Source: an uncultured Bacilli bacterium
GTDB lineage: Bacteria; Bacillota_I; Bacilli_A; RF39; UBA660
Reading direction: 5' to 3'
Assembly: GCA_948552115.1 (NCBI GenBank)
Contig: CAOWNX010000065.1
Coordinates: forward strand, 1 to 5,351
Length of the DNA stretch: 5,351 nt
Positions 1 to 4,909 of this stretch are shown piece by piece (position 1 is the first letter of the stretch; every line of letters starts with the position of its first letter). A program made the translations under genes and the position numbers. A model generated the notes under the pieces. The model was not told where the DNA came from. It was given only the letters and a program-made list of their open reading frames with translations, and ran no database searches.

Positions 1-101
1 TCTGAAATCGTAACAATTGTATTATTATAGGTTGAATGAATATGTGCAACTGCTTCTGGAATATTCTTTTTAACTTTTCTTTTTCTTCTATTATATGCCA
101 T
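1..101 (-). CDS. rpsK: 30S ribosomal protein S11 (3' end outside the window)
   Basis: Only the first 33 residues are visible, out of about 127-131 for the family. The protein starts MAYNRRKRKVKKNIPEAVAH, and the next stretch, IHSTYNNTIVTIS, is the conserved opening of S11, a platform protein of the 30S subunit that helps shape the E and P sites with S7. The ATG at 101 has a strong SD at 7 nt and follows rpsM after 11 nt. The rest, and probably rpoA and rplQ as in other alpha operons, would lie beyond position 1; that part is inferred from conserved gene order. Confidence 0.95.
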   Translation of the reverse strand, partial: MAYNRRKRKVKKNIPEAVAHIHSTYNNTIVTIS

Positions 102-108
102 AACTTAT

Positions 109-115
109 CCTCCTA
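109..115 (-). promoter_or_regulatory. RBS of rpsK, overlapping the rpsM stop
   Basis: TAGGAGGATAAGTTATG on the minus strand: AGGAGG (109-114) overlaps the rpsM TAG stop (113-115) and lies 7 nt from the rpsK ATG. The junction uses the same layout as rplF/rplR and rpmJ/rpsM. Confidence 0.9.
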
Positions 116-487
116 CTTACCTGGTTGCTTCTTGTTAGCAACTACTTTACCTCTACCTTTTCTGGTACGAGCGTTTCTACTAGTTCTTTGTCCTCTAACA
201 GGAAGTCCTTTTTTATGTCTAACTCCTTGATAACAGTTAATTTCCATTTTATTTTTTATGCTCATTTGTTTTTCACGACGAAGATCTCCTTCTACGTCAT
301 ATTTTTCAATTTCACGTCTTAGTGCTGAAATTTCGTCTTCGGTTAAATCTTTGATTTTTTTGGTACGATCCACTTTTGCATCGTCACAAATTGTATTTGC
401 AAGGCTTCTTCCAATTCCATAAATTGCGGTTAGGCCAATGCAAGTATGTTTTTCGTTTGGTAATTCAATATTTTTAATTCTTGCCAT
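113..487 (-). CDS. rpsM: 30S ribosomal protein S13
   Basis: S13 (124 residues, near the usual 121-122) sits in the 30S head, contacts the P-site tRNA with its C-terminal tail, and forms bridges to L5 and 23S rRNA. The sequence opens with MARIKNIELP and continues with the helix-two-turn-helix region IYGIGRSLANTI (about residues 23-34). LTEDEISALRREIEKY, VEGDLRRE, GVRHKKGLPVRGQRT and the basic tail NARTRKGRGKVVANKKQPGK follow. All are hallmarks of S13. The ATG at 487 has an AGGAGG SD at 5 nt that overlaps the rpmJ stop. The TAG stop in turn forms part of the SD of rpsK, so rpmJ, rpsM and rpsK form a coupled chain. Confidence 0.98.
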   Translation of the reverse strand: MARIKNIELPNEKHTCIGLTAIYGIGRSLANTICDDAKVDRTKKIKDLTEDEISALRREIEKYDVEGDLRREKQMSIKNKMEINCYQGVRHKKGLPVRGQRTSRNARTRKGRGKVVANKKQPGK

Positions 488-492
488 AAAAT

Positions 493-499
493 CCTCCTA
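493..499 (-). promoter_or_regulatory. RBS of rpsM, overlapping the rpmJ stop
   Basis: TAGGAGGATTTTATG on the minus strand: the AGGAGG core (493-498) shares bases with the rpmJ TAG stop (497-499) and is 5 nt from the rpsM ATG. Confidence 0.9.
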
Positions 500-613
500 T
501 TTTCCTTGGGTTTGTTTGTGTTTTGGATTTTCACAAATAACCATAACTTTTCCTTTTCTTCTTATTGTTTTGCATTTTTTACAAATTGGTTTTACTGATG
601 GTCTTTTTTTCAT
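497..613 (-). CDS. rpmJ: 50S ribosomal protein L36, zinc-binding form
   Basis: L36 is the smallest 50S protein and sits in 23S rRNA near the L16/L6 region. I translated it directly: it starts MKKRPSVKPICKKCKTIRRK, and its tail is GKVMVICENPKHKQTQGK, 38 residues in all (family norm 37-38). The zinc ligands of the C+ form are intact: Cys11, Cys14, Cys27 and His32 (C-x2-C-x12-C-x4-H). The presence of this form suggests no need for the zinc-free paralogue, though one could exist elsewhere in the genome. The ATG at 613 has a GGAGG SD at 7 nt. It lies between infA and rpsM, the standard place, and its TAG stop is part of the SD of rpsM. Confidence 0.98.
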   Translation of the reverse strand: MKKRPSVKPICKKCKTIRRKGKVMVICENPKHKQTQGK

Positions 614-619
614 AAATTT

Positions 620-626
620 ACCTCCA
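620..626 (-). promoter_or_regulatory. RBS of rpmJ
   Basis: The minus strand reads TAATGGAGGTAAATTTATG. TGGAGGT (620-626) directly follows the infA TAA stop, with GGAGG 7 nt from the rpmJ ATG. The 13 nt infA-rpmJ gap is the longest in the window. Confidence 0.88.
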
Positions 627-905
627 TTATCTTTTGTTCCATGTTATACGCCCACGTGTTAAGTCATAAGGCGAAAGTTCTATTGTTACTGTATCACCTG
701 GTAAGATACGAATCATATTTACTCGCATTTTACCAGAAACGTAGGCTTCTACAGTATGACCATTTGGAAGTTCTACGATGTAGTCTCCGCCTTTTAGTAC
801 ATCTACTACTTTTCCTTCTACTTCCAATTTATCTTCTCTTGCATTGGATGCGTTTGATTTGTTTAAATCTTGCGTATTTTTTTTATAATTATTTTTTTTC
901 GCCAT
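627..905 (-). CDS. infA: Translation initiation factor IF-1 with N-terminal extension
   Basis: IF-1 binds the A site of the 30S subunit during initiation and works with IF-2 and IF-3. The protein is 92 residues, against about 72 in most bacteria. Residues 26-92 are a complete OB-fold IF-1: LEVEGKVVDVL, ELPNGHTVEAYVSGKMR (45-61), IRILPGD, then ELSPYDLTRGRITWNKR at the C-terminus. The extra length is at the N-terminus: residues 1-25 contain six Asn and five Lys and look disordered. The ATG at 905 is well supported by AGGAG 7 nt upstream and a 2 nt gap from the map stop. The only alternative start before the OB-fold is TTG at 825-827 (Leu27), with just a weak purine-rich stretch ahead, and it would trim the usual IF-1 N-terminus. 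The map-infA-rpmJ context is canonical. Confidence 0.96.
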   Translation of the reverse strand: MAKKNNYKKNTQDLNKSNASNAREDKLEVEGKVVDVLKGGDYIVELPNGHTVEAYVSGKMRVNMIRILPGDTVTIELSPYDLTRGRITWNKR

Positions 906-907
906 AA

Positions 908-1654
908 TTAGTCTCCTGTCAATATTACATATCCGTCTTTGGTTACTGCAACGGTATGCTCAAAATGTGAGGATGGACTTTCATCAAGAGTTGCGATTGT
1001 CCAATCATCATCTAACATACAAACTTCTTTGCTTCCAAGATTTAGCATAGGTTCAATTGCGAGTACCATTCCTTCTTTTAGAATTGGTCCACTATTTTTT
1101 TCTCCGAAATTTGGAATGTCTGGATCTTCGTGCATATTCGTTCCAATTCCATGCCCTACTAATTCTTCTACAACGGATAAACCATGATTATGAGCAAATG
1201 TTTCAATTGCATTTGAAATATCTCCTACTCTTGCTCCTGGTTTCACTAGCTTTATTCCTTCATATAGAGCTAATTCGGTATTTTTTACTAAATCTTCAAT
1301 TTCTTTGCTTACATTTCCAACTATGTAGGTTCGTGCAGCATCAGATTCATATCCATTTAATCTGACTGTAAAATCAACTGATATGATATCTCCATTTTTC
1401 AATTTCCGATTACAAGGTATTCCATGTACCACTTCATCATTGATTGAAGTACAAATGCTAGCTGGAAATCCTTCGAATCCTAAACAAGATGGAATTCCTC
1501 CATTTTTCACAATAAAATCATGAGCAATTTTATCTAGTTGTTTTGTCGTTACACCAGCATGTATATGTTTTTTTATTTCTTCGTGTGCTAAGTAATTTAA
1601 GTGTCCCGCCTTTTTCATTAAATCAATTTCTCGTTCACTTTTTCTATTTATCAA
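908..1654 (-). CDS. map: Type I methionine aminopeptidase (TTG start)
   Basis: This cytoplasmic metalloenzyme removes the initiator Met from new proteins. From the TTG at 1654 it is 248 residues, the usual length of the short Gram-positive type I form. The pita-bread fold ligands are all present: Asp94 (SVDF), Asp105 (ESDAA), His168 (VGHGIG), Glu201 (AIEPML) and Glu232 (HFEHTV), plus the substrate-site His77 (VVHGIP). There is no in-frame ATG until residue 13, inside the conserved N-terminus. Candidate starts are TTG 1669, GTG 1663, TTG 1657 and TTG 1654. I chose 1654 because LINRKSEREI then aligns with the family start (M-I-x-x-K-[ST]) and GGGTG lies 6 nt upstream. It overlaps the 3' end of adk by 11 nt; annotation from 1669 would add five residues. 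infA follows after 2 nt. Confidence 0.95.
   Translation of the reverse strand: MINRKSEREIDLMKKAGHLNYLAHEEIKKHIHAGVTTKQLDKIAHDFIVKNGGIPSCLGFEGFPASICTSINDEVVHGIPCNRKLKNGDIISVDFTVRLNGYESDAARTYIVGNVSKEIEDLVKNTELALYEGIKLVKPGARVGDISNAIETFAHNHGLSVVEELVGHGIGTNMHEDPDIPNFGEKNSGPILKEGMVLAIEPMLNLGSKEVCMLDDDWTIATLDESPSSHFEHTVAVTKDGYVILTGD
913..917 (-). promoter_or_regulatory. RBS of infA inside the 3' end of map
   Basis: AGGAG, within the codons for the terminal Thr-Gly-Asp of MetAP, lies 7 nt before the infA ATG. The map TAA stop falls between the SD and the start, giving a coupled junction with a 2 nt gap. Confidence 0.85.
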
Positions 1655-2309
1655 CAAAAGCACCCACAATTCTTTGTATTTCTTTTAATGTAGCTTGGTC
1701 ATCATCGTTATAGTCTAATTCATAAAGACAATTTTTTTCTTTATAATATTTTACTATTTCTTCATTGTTTTTTACAAATGTTTCATAGCGTACACGAAAA
1801 GACTCTTCGGTATCGTCTACCCTTTCTTTGAGTAGCAATCCACAATCATCACAAGTTAATTTCTTGTGCGGTTTAAATTTTTCAAAAAATATATTGTAAG
1901 TTTTTTGGCAGTTTGGACATATTCTTCTTCCTGTAAAACGTAGATGTAATATCTCTTTTTTTACTTTTATGTTGATTACAATATAATCTAAAAAACCCAA
2001 ATCTCGAAGTATTATATCAAGAAACTTTGCTTGTTGCAAGGTTCTTGGGACACCATCTAAAATAAAATATTTCTCTTTGGAAATGATTTGTAATTTTTCT
2101 TTGATGCAACGAAATAATAATTCATCATTAACAAGCTTTCCACTTTTGATTATTTCATTTAATTCTCCCTCTTGATTTTCATTTTGTTTGATTCTTTCAC
2201 GAAATATTTTTCCAGAAGAAATGTGTTGATAACCATAGGTTTCTTTTAAAAAATTACTTATCGTTCCCTTGCCAGCGGCAGGGGGAGCAAGGAAGATGAT
2301 ATTCTTCAC
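1644..2309 (-). CDS. adk: Adenylate kinase, zinc-LID type, with variant P-loop
   Basis: Adenylate kinase (cytoplasm) interconverts ATP + AMP and 2 ADP. The 221 residues match the long bacterial form (about 215). In order: P-loop APPAAGKGT (8-16, Lys14); AMP-site region HISSGKIFR (29-37); LDGVPRT and the AMP-binding Gln (84-93); FTGRR (125-129). The LID carries two Cys pairs, CPNC (131-134) and CDDC (153-156), likely to bind zinc, followed by RVDDTEES (163-170) and VRY with Arg174. Catalytic Lys14, Arg37, Asp85, Arg89, Arg128/129 and Arg163 are present. Oddities: two P-loop glycines are Ala (8 and 11), the usual TGD Asp is Lys34, and Val replaces Phe in DGFPR. It is thus a divergent adk; a nucleoside-monophosphate kinase with shifted kinetics or preference is possible. 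Start is GTG, overlapping the secY TGA by 4 nt. The secY-adk-map context supports adk. Confidence 0.92.
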   Translation of the reverse strand: MKNIIFLAPPAAGKGTISNFLKETYGYQHISSGKIFRERIKQNENQEGELNEIIKSGKLVNDELLFRCIKEKLQIISKEKYFILDGVPRTLQQAKFLDIILRDLGFLDYIVINIKVKKEILHLRFTGRRICPNCQKTYNIFFEKFKPHKKLTCDDCGLLLKERVDDTEESFRVRYETFVKNNEEIVKYYKEKNCLYELDYNDDDQATLKEIQRIVGAFVDK

Positions 2310-3577
2310 TTTCTCGCCCTTCTCTTTTGATAACTTCTGCTAACAAGTCCACTTTCAATTTGCTTATATGTTTCTATTGCAACTCCTACAACAATTAGGA
2401 TTCCGGTTCCACCAATGGAAACAGAACTTGGTAATTTGGTAAGCGTTGACATTAAAACTGGCATTCCTGCTAATATACAAAGGAATAGTGAACCTACTGC
2501 AGTGAGTCGACCAATCGATTTACTAATATATTTTGTTGTTTCAGATCCAGGTCTTACGCCAGGAATGTATGCTCCACGTTGATTTAAGTCTTTACTCATA
2601 TCTTCTGGATTCATTACCATGAATGTATAAAAATATCCAAAGAAGAAAATCAGTAAAATATATAATACAAAACCAGTTGGAGTCGTATATAAAATATATT
2701 TATTAATGAAATTAATCGCTGCTTCGCTTTTGATTAATGATGCGATTACCGATGGTATTGTTAAAAACATTGATGCAAATATGACTGGTATTACACCTGC
2801 AGAATTAATTTTGATAGGTAAGTAGCTTTGATTTTTTCCATACGCACTAGATGTACGATTGGAGTATTGAATAGGAATTCTTCTTTCAGCAAGTGTGATC
2901 CATATAATTCCTACAATTACTAAAATGTAAACTATAATGAATAATACAAATAATGATATTCCAAGTGGAAGAGCAAATGATCCATTAATAAATGCAGTGT
3001 AAGCACTTGTAAAGATACTTGGTAGACTTAATAAAATACCCGCCATAATGAGTAAGCTTTGGCCATTTCCAATTCCTTTGTTTGTCATTTGATCTCCAAG
3101 CCATAATAAGAATGAAGTTCCTGCAGTCATAACGAGTGATATTTTTAATATCGTTGTGGCATCGGAAATATTTAAGTAAAATACGGTAATTGCATAACTT
3201 TGAATAAATGCTAAGATAATACCTAAATATCTTGTAATACGATTGATTTTTTGTCTTCCTACATATCCTTGTTCTTTCAATTCTTTGAAGTAAGGGATAA
3301 TATCCATTTGTAATAATTGGGTAATAATAGAGGCCGTTATGTAAGGGCTTACACCGAGAGCAAAGATTGAAAAGCTTCTCAGACCTCCTCCACTCATCAA
3401 GTTAAAGATTTCTAAAAATCCTAATTCTGTATACATTGTATTTACCCATGGAATCGCCCAAGATATGGTAATACTTGTACCTAAACAGAATATTCCAAGT
3501 GCAATTAATGTGAAATAGATTCGATGTCTTAAATCTTTATTCTCTTTTTTGAATAACTTGGCAATCCCTTTTAACAT
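2306..3577 (-). CDS. secY: Protein translocase channel subunit SecY
   Basis: SecY (423 residues, slightly short but normal for Gram-positives) is the central pore of the SecYEG translocon in the cytoplasmic membrane. It passes unfolded proteins driven by SecA and inserts membrane proteins. About ten hydrophobic segments can be seen, near residues 19-39, 69-90, 114-135, 143-160, 172-193, 206-229, 259-281, 301-320, 356-377 and 388-404. Family motifs are the plug and TM2 region (FNLMSGGG, GVSPYITASIITQLLQ), GDQMTNKGIGNGQSLLI (161-177), ERRIPIQYS (231-239), LPIKINSAGVIPVIFA (253-268) and the cytosolic loop MNPEDMSKDLNQRGAYIPG (322-340) before VRPG. The basic C-terminus (YQKRRARK) is cytosolic. 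The ATG at 3577 is supported by the GAGGTGATC SD. The TGA stop overlaps the adk GTG start by 4 nt. Confidence 0.98.
   Translation of the reverse strand: MLKGIAKLFKKENKDLRHRIYFTLIALGIFCLGTSITISWAIPWVNTMYTELGFLEIFNLMSGGGLRSFSIFALGVSPYITASIITQLLQMDIIPYFKELKEQGYVGRQKINRITRYLGIILAFIQSYAITVFYLNISDATTILKISLVMTAGTSFLLWLGDQMTNKGIGNGQSLLIMAGILLSLPSIFTSAYTAFINGSFALPLGISLFVLFIIVYILVIVGIIWITLAERRIPIQYSNRTSSAYGKNQSYLPIKINSAGVIPVIFASMFLTIPSVIASLIKSEAAINFINKYILYTTPTGFVLYILLIFFFGYFYTFMVMNPEDMSKDLNQRGAYIPGVRPGSETTKYISKSIGRLTAVGSLFLCILAGMPVLMSTLTKLPSSVSIGGTGILIVVGVAIETYKQIESGLVSRSYQKRRARK
2317..2322 (-). promoter_or_regulatory. Weak RBS of adk inside the 3' end of secY
   Basis: GAAGGG lies 7 nt before the GTG start of adk, within the last codons of secY. 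It is weaker than the AGGAGG sites of the ribosomal genes. With the GTGA stop/start overlap, adk translation probably depends on ribosomes finishing secY. Confidence 0.55.
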
Positions 3578-3578
3578 A

Positions 3579-4022
3579 TTAGATCACCTCAGTTTTACCA
3601 CCAGCAGCTTCAATTTGAGTTACTGCAGCACTAGAAAATCTTTGTGCTTTTACAGTTAATTTCTTTTCTAGCTTTCCACCAGCTAATACTTTAATTCCAC
3701 TAAGCTCTTTTTTTATAATTCCTCTTTCTTTTAAAATTTCAGGAGTTACTACATCTCCATCTTGGAAGAACTTGTTTAAATCACTTAAGTTTATGGTAGC
3801 ATATTTTGTTTCAAAACGAGCATTGTTGAATCCTCTTTTTGGTAATCTTCTATATAAAGGAGATTGTCCACCTTGGAACCAAGGACTAATACTTGCACCA
3901 CTTCTGGCTTTTTGACCTTTTTCTCCACGAGTAGATGTTTTACCCATTCCAGAACCAGGTCCACGTCCAACAATTTTTCTTTTCTTTTGTTCTTTTGATT
4001 TTGGTAAACTTTCTAATTTCAT
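3579..4022 (-). CDS. rplO: 50S ribosomal protein L15
   Basis: L15 (147 residues, normal length) is a late-binding 23S rRNA protein with a long basic N-terminal extension reaching into the 50S core. The Gly/Lys/Arg-rich extension is seen as GRGPGSGMGKTSTRGEKGQ (19-37) followed by KARSG, then GGQSPLYRRLPKRGF (51-65). The globular C-terminal domain holds the L15 signature IKVLAGGKLEKKLTVKA (110-126) and ends GGKTEVI. The ATG at 4022 has a GAGGAG SD 8 nt upstream and gives the expected MKLxxL start. It follows rpsE directly with no rpmD between them. The last codons (GAG GTG ATC) double as the SD of secY, whose ATG lies 1 nt after the TAA stop. Confidence 0.98.
   Translation of the reverse strand: MKLESLPKSKEQKKRKIVGRGPGSGMGKTSTRGEKGQKARSGASISPWFQGGQSPLYRRLPKRGFNNARFETKYATINLSDLNKFFQDGDVVTPEILKERGIIKKELSGIKVLAGGKLEKKLTVKAQRFSSAAVTQIEAAGGKTEVI
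3582..3590 (-). promoter_or_regulatory. RBS of secY formed by the last codons of rplO
   Basis: GAGGTGATC is a 9-base match to the extended complement of the usual 16S 3' end. It encodes the final Glu-Val-Ile of L15. The GAGG core lies 9 nt before the secY ATG, and the rplO TAA lies between them. Confidence 0.88.
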
Positions 4023-4024
4023 AA

Positions 4025-4528
4025 TTATAACTCCTCTACTTTTAACCCACGTAAAGCAGCAATTTTAGCAGGTGTTCTTACTGATTTTAAAGCTTCTAAT
4101 GTAGCTTTGGCTACGTTAACTTGTGTATTTGATCCAAGAGATTTAGAAACGATATCTTTTACTCCAGCAAGTTCTAGAACAGCACGCGCTGCACCACCAG
4201 CAATGACTCCAGTACCAACTTTTGCAGGTTTAATTAATACTACTGCACGTCCAACTTTTCCTGTTGCTTCATGAGGAATGGTACGGTTTTCAATTAAAGA
4301 TACTCGAACAACATTTTTGTTTGCAGCTTGCGTAGCTTTGGCAATTGCTTCTTGAACTTCGTTTGCTTTTCCATTACCAAGACCAACAAGTCCACGACGA
4401 TTTCCAACGACAACGGTTGCTGAAAAACGGAAATGTCTTCCACCTTTGGTTACTTTTGTAACACGGCTAACAGAAATAACTTTTTCTTCTAGTAATTTCT
4501 TTTTTGAATCTGTATATTGTTTTGGCAT
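4025..4528 (-). CDS. rpsE: 30S ribosomal protein S5
   Basis: S5 (167 residues, normal length) helps shape the decoding centre and mRNA entry of the 30S subunit and contributes to translational accuracy. The N-terminal double-stranded-RNA-binding-like domain includes SRVTKVTKGGRHFRFSATVVVG (about residues 21-42); the KGG-containing loop is where spectinomycin resistance changes are known in other bacteria, and it is intact here. The second domain carries TIPHEATGKVG, GTGVIAGGAARAVLELAGV (105-123) and SKSLGSNTQVNVAKATLEAL. The ATG at 4528 has a perfect TAAGGAGG SD. rpmD (L30) would normally follow, but rplO begins only 2 nt after the TAA stop. The C-terminal codons for VEEL include GAGGAG, the SD of rplO. 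Confidence 0.98.
   Translation of the reverse strand: MPKQYTDSKKKLLEEKVISVSRVTKVTKGGRHFRFSATVVVGNRRGLVGLGNGKANEVQEAIAKATQAANKNVVRVSLIENRTIPHEATGKVGRAVVLIKPAKVGTGVIAGGAARAVLELAGVKDIVSKSLGSNTQVNVAKATLEALKSVRTPAKIAALRGLKVEEL
4031..4036 (-). promoter_or_regulatory. RBS of rplO inside the 3' end of rpsE
   Basis: GAGGAG encodes the two Glu residues near the C-terminus of S5 (VEEL) and also serves as the SD for rplO, 8 nt from its ATG. The gap between the S5 stop and the L15 start is only 2 nt, so the two are likely translationally coupled. Confidence 0.85.
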
Positions 4529-4534
4529 AACTTT

Positions 4535-4542
4535 CCTCCTTA
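4535..4542 (-). promoter_or_regulatory. RBS of rpsE, overlapping the rplR stop
   Basis: The minus strand reads TAAGGAGGAAAGTTATG. The full TAAGGAGG octamer (4535-4542) complements the usual 16S rRNA 3' end, and its first three bases are the rplR stop codon. The spacing to the rpsE ATG is 6 nt. Confidence 0.9.
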
Positions 4543-4896
4543 AAATTCTAGTCCGTTTTCCCGTGCAGATTCAGCTAATGCTTCTACACGTCCATGATAT
4601 AGGTACCCACCTCTATCGAAAACGACTTTTTTGATTTTTAATTTTTTACATTTTTCAGCAATATCTTTTCCTACTAATTTTGCGCCTTCCGCATTGCCAC
4701 CATTGTTAAGTTTTAGGGCAACACTAGAAGAACTTGCTAACGTTACGCCTTTTGTATCATCAATGACTTGTACGTAAATGGCAGAATTGGAACGAAATAC
4801 ATTAAGTCTAGGCATTTCAGTTGTTCCAGAAATTGTTTTTCTAATACGACTATGACGTCTTAATCTTAAATCGTTACTTGATTCTTTCTTTATCAT
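4540..4896 (-). CDS. rplR: 50S ribosomal protein L18
   Basis: L18 (118 residues, the normal length) binds 5S rRNA with L5 and helps dock it into the central protuberance of the 50S subunit. The basic N-terminus (LRLRRHSRIRKTI, residues 10-22) is the flexible RNA-binding tail. The typical L18 core follows: PRLNVFRSNSAIYVQVIDD (29-47), then EGAKLVGKDIAEK (70-82). The C-terminal signature runs from VVFDRGGYLYHGRV (91-104) to ENGLEF at the end. The ATG at 4896 is chosen because it has a strong AGGAGG SD 6 nt upstream and gives the expected family start. It sits between rplF and rpsE, the usual spc position. Its TAA stop is part of the SD of rpsE. Confidence 0.98.
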   Translation of the reverse strand: MIKKESSNDLRLRRHSRIRKTISGTTEMPRLNVFRSNSAIYVQVIDDTKGVTLASSSSVALKLNNGGNAEGAKLVGKDIAEKCKKLKIKKVVFDRGGYLYHGRVEALAESARENGLEF

Positions 4897-4902
4897 ATTT
4901 AC

Positions 4903-4909
4903 CCTCCTA
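4903..4909 (-). promoter_or_regulatory. RBS of rplR, overlapping the rplF stop
   Basis: On the minus strand the junction reads TAGGAGGGTAAATATG. The AGGAGG core (4903-4908) shares its first two bases with the rplF TAG stop (4907-4909) and sits 6 nt from the rplR ATG. A terminating ribosome is therefore placed directly on the next start site, which suggests translational coupling. Confidence 0.9.

Noticed and set aside
36..662. Plus-strand ORFs opposite rpsK, rpsM and rpmJ
   Set aside because: They are Phe/Ser/Leu-rich reverse reads of Lys/Asn-rich ribosomal genes, with no family signature.
641..907. Plus-strand ORF of 88 codons antisense to infA
   Set aside because: It mirrors infA, is Leu/Tyr-rich without motifs, and infA is certain on the other strand.
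917..922. TTGACA on the minus strand near the end of map, resembling a -35 box ahead of infA
   Set aside because: No acceptable -10 hexamer occurs 16-18 nt downstream; the next A/T-rich TAATTATAAA lies about 25 nt away. The bases are explained as map codons.
1057..1365. Plus-strand ORF of 102 codons
   Set aside because: It lies wholly antisense to the conserved map gene, has no recognisable domain and is Leu/His-rich, as expected of a shadow frame in A/T-rich DNA.
1644..1669. Start of map at TTG 1669
   Set aside because: It would add five residues (to 253) beyond the conserved family start and lengthen the overlap with adk to 26 nt. TTG 1654 gives 248 residues and has GGGTG at a suitable distance. 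This remains a real alternative.
3791..3973. Minus-strand 60-codon ORF in another frame inside rplO
   Set aside because: It is entirely inside L15, which is clearly coding in its own frame, and it has no independent SD or family match.
4446..4634. Plus-strand ORF across the rplR/rpsE junction
   Set aside because: It is antisense to two certain ribosomal genes and has no recognisable features.
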